Positions 14,036 to 16,196 of a DNA stretch of 16,196 nucleotides are shown one piece after another. Numbering within the stretch: the first letter of the stretch is position 1; each line of letters begins with the position of its first letter. The translations under genes were made by a program, and so were the position numbers. This DNA comes from Thiobacillus sp. (GTDB lineage: Bacteria > Pseudomonadota > Gammaproteobacteria > Burkholderiales > Thiobacillaceae): assembly GCA_024710445.1 (NCBI GenBank), contig JANJUT010000122.1:1-16196 (forward strand). The letters are read 5' to 3'. The notes beneath the pieces are model-generated. The model had not been told where the DNA came from, made no database searches, and was given only the letters and a program-made list of their open reading frames with translations.

Positions 14036-15186
14036 TGGCCGCAGCATACCCGACCGACGTTTCGATTATTACGACCTACCGCTGCCAGATGCGCTGCAAG
14101 ATGTGCGATATCTGGGAAAACCCGACCGACAGCAAGCGCGAAATCCAGGCGAAGGAACTGGAGATGCTGCCGAAATTCAAGTTCGTGAACATTACCGGGG
14201 GCGAGCCGTTCGTGCGGCGCGACCTGGAAGATATCGTCGAGGTGATGTTCAAGAAATCCGATCGCATCGTCATTTCGACCTCGGGCTGGCATACGGATCG
14301 AATCATCAAGATGGCCGAGAAGTTTCCGAATATTGGTATCCGGATCAGTATCGAGGGCCTGTCACAAAAGAACGATGACCTGCGTGGGCGTGATGGAACG
14401 TTCGACAGGGCGATGCGATTGCTGCTGACGCTGAAGGAGATGGGCATCAGGGACATCGGCTACGGCTGCACGGTATCGAACAAGAACTCGGAAGACATGC
14501 TCTGGCTGTACAAACTCTCCCGTGAACTGGGGATGGAGTTCGCCACGGCTACGTTCCACAACTCGTACTACTTCCATAAAGACGACAATGAGGTCACCAA
14601 CAAGGACGAGGTGATCGGCAACTTTCACAAGCTGATCGAGGAACTGCTGAAGGAAAACAGTCCCAAGAGCTGGTATCGCGCATTCTTCAATCTTGGGCTG
14701 ATCAATTACATTCGCGGCAATCCGCGCATGCTGCCCTGCGAGGCGGGCACGGCCAATTTCTTTATCGAGCCGTATGGCGATGTTTATCCCTGTAATGGTC
14801 TGGAAGAACGTTACTGGAAAGAGTCGATGGGCAATATCCGCGACGTGTCCAGTTTCGAGGAGCTGTGGTTCAGCGAGCAGGCGAAAAAGGTTCGTGGCCT
14901 GGTCCGCACCTGCCCCAAGAATTGCTGGATGGTGGGGACGGCCGCGCCGGTGATGAAGAAGTACATCAAGCATCCGACTTCGTGGGTGGTGAAGAACAAG
15001 ATCAAGTCGATGCTGGGCAAGCCGATCTGCATCGACAGCGTGCCGAGCTTTGATGTTGGCCAGGATCCGTTGCAGGGCAATTTGCGGGAAGGAACGGTGC
15101 CGGTGCACAAGGTGCATTTTCAGCCGCGTGAACCCGATGTGGTGTTGTCCGAGGCCGAACTTGCCGACATGCTGCGCACGGACTGA
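14035..15186 (+). CDS. Radical SAM enzyme with C-terminal SPASM/twitch-like Fe-S region
   Basis: The protein has 383 residues. ATG at 14035 is favoured over the adjacent ATG at 14032 by GGGAG spacing of 6 bases, and it overlaps the preceding stop by one base. The cluster-binding motif is TTYRCQMRCKMCDIW (Cys17, Cys21, Cys24; C-x3-C-x2-C), followed by the SAM-binding NITGGEPFVRRDLED. The C-terminal part contains LPCEAGTANFFIEPYGDVYPC and MGNIRD, then RTCPKNCWM. This gives four cysteines in a SPASM/twitch arrangement for one auxiliary Fe-S cluster. The roughly 80-residue tail after it is unrecognised. Enzymes of this architecture modify peptides, sugars or cofactors by radical chemistry. Between two EPS glycosyltransferases, a sugar or carrier modification is the simplest inference, but a peptide substrate is possible. 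Confidence 0.85.
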   Translation: MAAAYPTDVSIITTYRCQMRCKMCDIWENPTDSKREIQAKELEMLPKFKFVNITGGEPFVRRDLEDIVEVMFKKSDRIVISTSGWHTDRIIKMAEKFPNIGIRISIEGLSQKNDDLRGRDGTFDRAMRLLLTLKEMGIRDIGYGCTVSNKNSEDMLWLYKLSRELGMEFATATFHNSYYFHKDDNEVTNKDEVIGNFHKLIEELLKENSPKSWYRAFFNLGLINYIRGNPRMLPCEAGTANFFIEPYGDVYPCNGLEERYWKESMGNIRDVSSFEELWFSEQAKKVRGLVRTCPKNCWMVGTAAPVMKKYIKHPTSWVVKNKIKSMLGKPICIDSVPSFDVGQDPLQGNLREGTVPVHKVHFQPREPDVVLSEAELADMLRTD

Positions 15187-15189
15187 GCC

Positions 15190-16196
15190 GTGAATAAAGC
15201 ACGTCGGCCGCTGAGGGTCATGATGCTGGGCCTGCGTGGCTTCCCCAACGTACAGGGCGGGGTGGAAACCCATGCCGAGCATCTGTGTCCGCTGCTGGTG
15301 GAACTGGGCTGCGATGTCACCGTGCTGGCGCGGTCGCCGTACCAGCCCGCTGCGATTGGGCGCGAGTGGAAAGGCGTCAAGTTCGTGTCGTTGTGGGCGC
15401 CCAGGTCGAAGGGGCTGGAGGCGATTCTGCACAGCGTTCTGGGCGTGCTGTATGCGGCCGTGAGGCGCCCCGATGTCTTGCATATCCAGGCGATTGGCCC
15501 GGCCATCGTGACTTTGCCGGCCAGGCTGCTGGGGCTGCGCGTGGTGGTGACGCACCACGGCCCGGATTACGACCGGCAGAAGTGGGGGCATTTCGCCAAG
15601 TGGGTACTGCAGACCGGCGAGCGATTCGGCATGCGCTGGTCGAACGCCCGCATCGTGATTTCCGAGGTGATCCGCAGCCTGGTGCGTGGAAAGCACGGCC
15701 GCGAGAGCACGCTGATTCCCAACGGCGTCGTGCTGCCGGCGCTGCCGGACACCACGGCCGCGCCGGCGGCGTTCGGCCTGGAGCCGGGGAAGTATGTCGT
15801 CCTGGTGAGCCGCTTGGTGCCCGAGAAACGCCACCTCGATCTCATCGAAGCCTTCCGCCGCGCAACCCTGCCCGGGTGGAAACTCGCCATCGTCGGCGCG
15901 TCGGACCATCCCGACGCCTATGTGCAGCAGGTGCTGGACACCGCCGCCGCAACCCCCGGCGTCGTGTGCACCGGCCTGCAGACCGGCCAGGCCCTGCGCG
16001 AGCTGTACGCCCACGCCGGTATCTTCGTGCTGCCGTCCTCGCACGAAGGCCTGCCCATCGCCATGCTGGAAGCCCTGTCCTACGGCCTGCCCGTCGTCGC
16101 CAGCGACATTCCCGCCAACGTCGAGGTGGGACTGCCCGACGCGCATTATTTCCCGCTGGGAAACGTCGACGCGCTCGCCGCGCGGCTGCGCGATTT
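15190..16196 (+). CDS. Glycosyltransferase family 4 protein (partial, runs off window)
   Basis: The frame opens with GTG at 15190, three bases after the radical SAM stop, and continues without a stop for 335 codons to the window edge. The N-terminus MLGLRGFPNVQGGVETHAE is a typical GT-B acceptor-domain start with the Gly-Gly-x-Glu pattern. Then come VVVTHHGPDYDRQKWG and VLVSRLVPEKRH (Arg208, Lys213). The donor-site EX7E motif is Glu286 to Glu294 in SSHEGLPIAMLEALSYG, followed by PVVASDIP. It is a retaining, cytoplasmic sugar transferase probably acting on the same repeat unit. Given typical length, only about 30-60 C-terminal residues are missing. Third positions become strongly C/G-rich towards its 3' part. 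The sugar donor cannot be told. Confidence 0.88.
   Translation, partial: MNKARRPLRVMMLGLRGFPNVQGGVETHAEHLCPLLVELGCDVTVLARSPYQPAAIGREWKGVKFVSLWAPRSKGLEAILHSVLGVLYAAVRRPDVLHIQAIGPAIVTLPARLLGLRVVVTHHGPDYDRQKWGHFAKWVLQTGERFGMRWSNARIVISEVIRSLVRGKHGRESTLIPNGVVLPALPDTTAAPAAFGLEPGKYVVLVSRLVPEKRHLDLIEAFRRATLPGWKLAIVGASDHPDAYVQQVLDTAAATPGVVCTGLQTGQALRELYAHAGIFVLPSSHEGLPIAMLEALSYGLPVVASDIPANVEVGLPDAHYFPLGNVDALAARLRD

Noticed and set aside
14362..16146. Long open frame on the minus strand (594 codons)
   Set aside because: It lies antisense to two well-supported + strand genes (radical SAM enzyme and GT4). The translation is rich in His, Gln, Arg and Gly with no recognisable domain, as expected for the antisense of G/C-rich coding sequence.
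1..16196. CRISPR arrays, tRNA or rRNA genes, insertion sequences, phage integration sites
   Set aside because: No regularly spaced direct repeats, no cloverleaf or rRNA-like segments and no transposase or integrase reading frame were seen; nearly all sequence is accounted for by co-directional EPS genes.

Overview
The window looks like a stretch of betaproteobacterial chromosome carrying an exosortase-B type exopolysaccharide (EPS) locus. The best taxonomic clue is the set of EpsD, EpsL, EpsE, EpsF, EpsG, XrtB and EpsI homologues, which is typical of Betaproteobacteria such as methylotrophs, nitrifiers and sulfur or iron oxidisers. Genus cannot be read from the sequence. Every gene I can support lies on the + strand. 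Spacing is very tight or overlapping, apart from two intergenic regions of about 160 and 225 bp and a hairpin-rich gap of about 115 bp.

Layout: (1) 3-311 is the tail of a SPINDLY-type O-GlcNAc transferase-like protein. (2) 312-469 is a leader with a candidate sigma-70 promoter and a stem-loop. (3) 470-3491 holds an EpsD-type lipoprotein, a hairpin repeat element, a CAAX-type membrane protease and the EpsL outer-membrane barrel. EpsL starts at a GTG overlapping the protease stop. (4) 3492-3715 is a leader without genes but with a G/T-rich tract and three inverted repeats. (5) 3716-8424 is the core export module: EpsE (Wza-like), EpsF (Wzz-like), EpsG (Wzc-kinase-like with a degenerate P-loop), exosortase B and EpsI. 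(6) 8455-16196 is the strain-variable biosynthetic part: a Wzx-type flippase, a sulfotransferase, a Wzy/O-antigen-ligase-like polymerase, an unrecognised secreted protein, a GT4 glycosyltransferase, a radical SAM enzyme with a C-terminal SPASM/twitch-like region, and a second GT4 glycosyltransferase that runs off the window.

Inferred working model: glycosyltransferases build a lipid-linked repeat unit in the cytoplasm, which the sulfotransferase and perhaps the radical SAM enzyme modify. Wzx flips it, the Wzy-like protein polymerises it, EpsF/EpsG set chain length, and EpsE/EpsL carry the chain to the surface, with EpsD as an accessory lipoprotein. Exosortase B and EpsI would process PEP-CTERM proteins made elsewhere in the genome, because no PEP-CTERM tail is encoded here. 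No priming glycosyltransferase is visible, so the locus or its partners must extend outside the window.

Points of most interest are the radical SAM enzyme between two glycosyltransferases, the secreted protein of unknown function coupled to the polymerase, the EpsG P-loop lacking its lysine, an abrupt codon-usage switch in the last codons of xrtB, and the long hairpin element after epsD.
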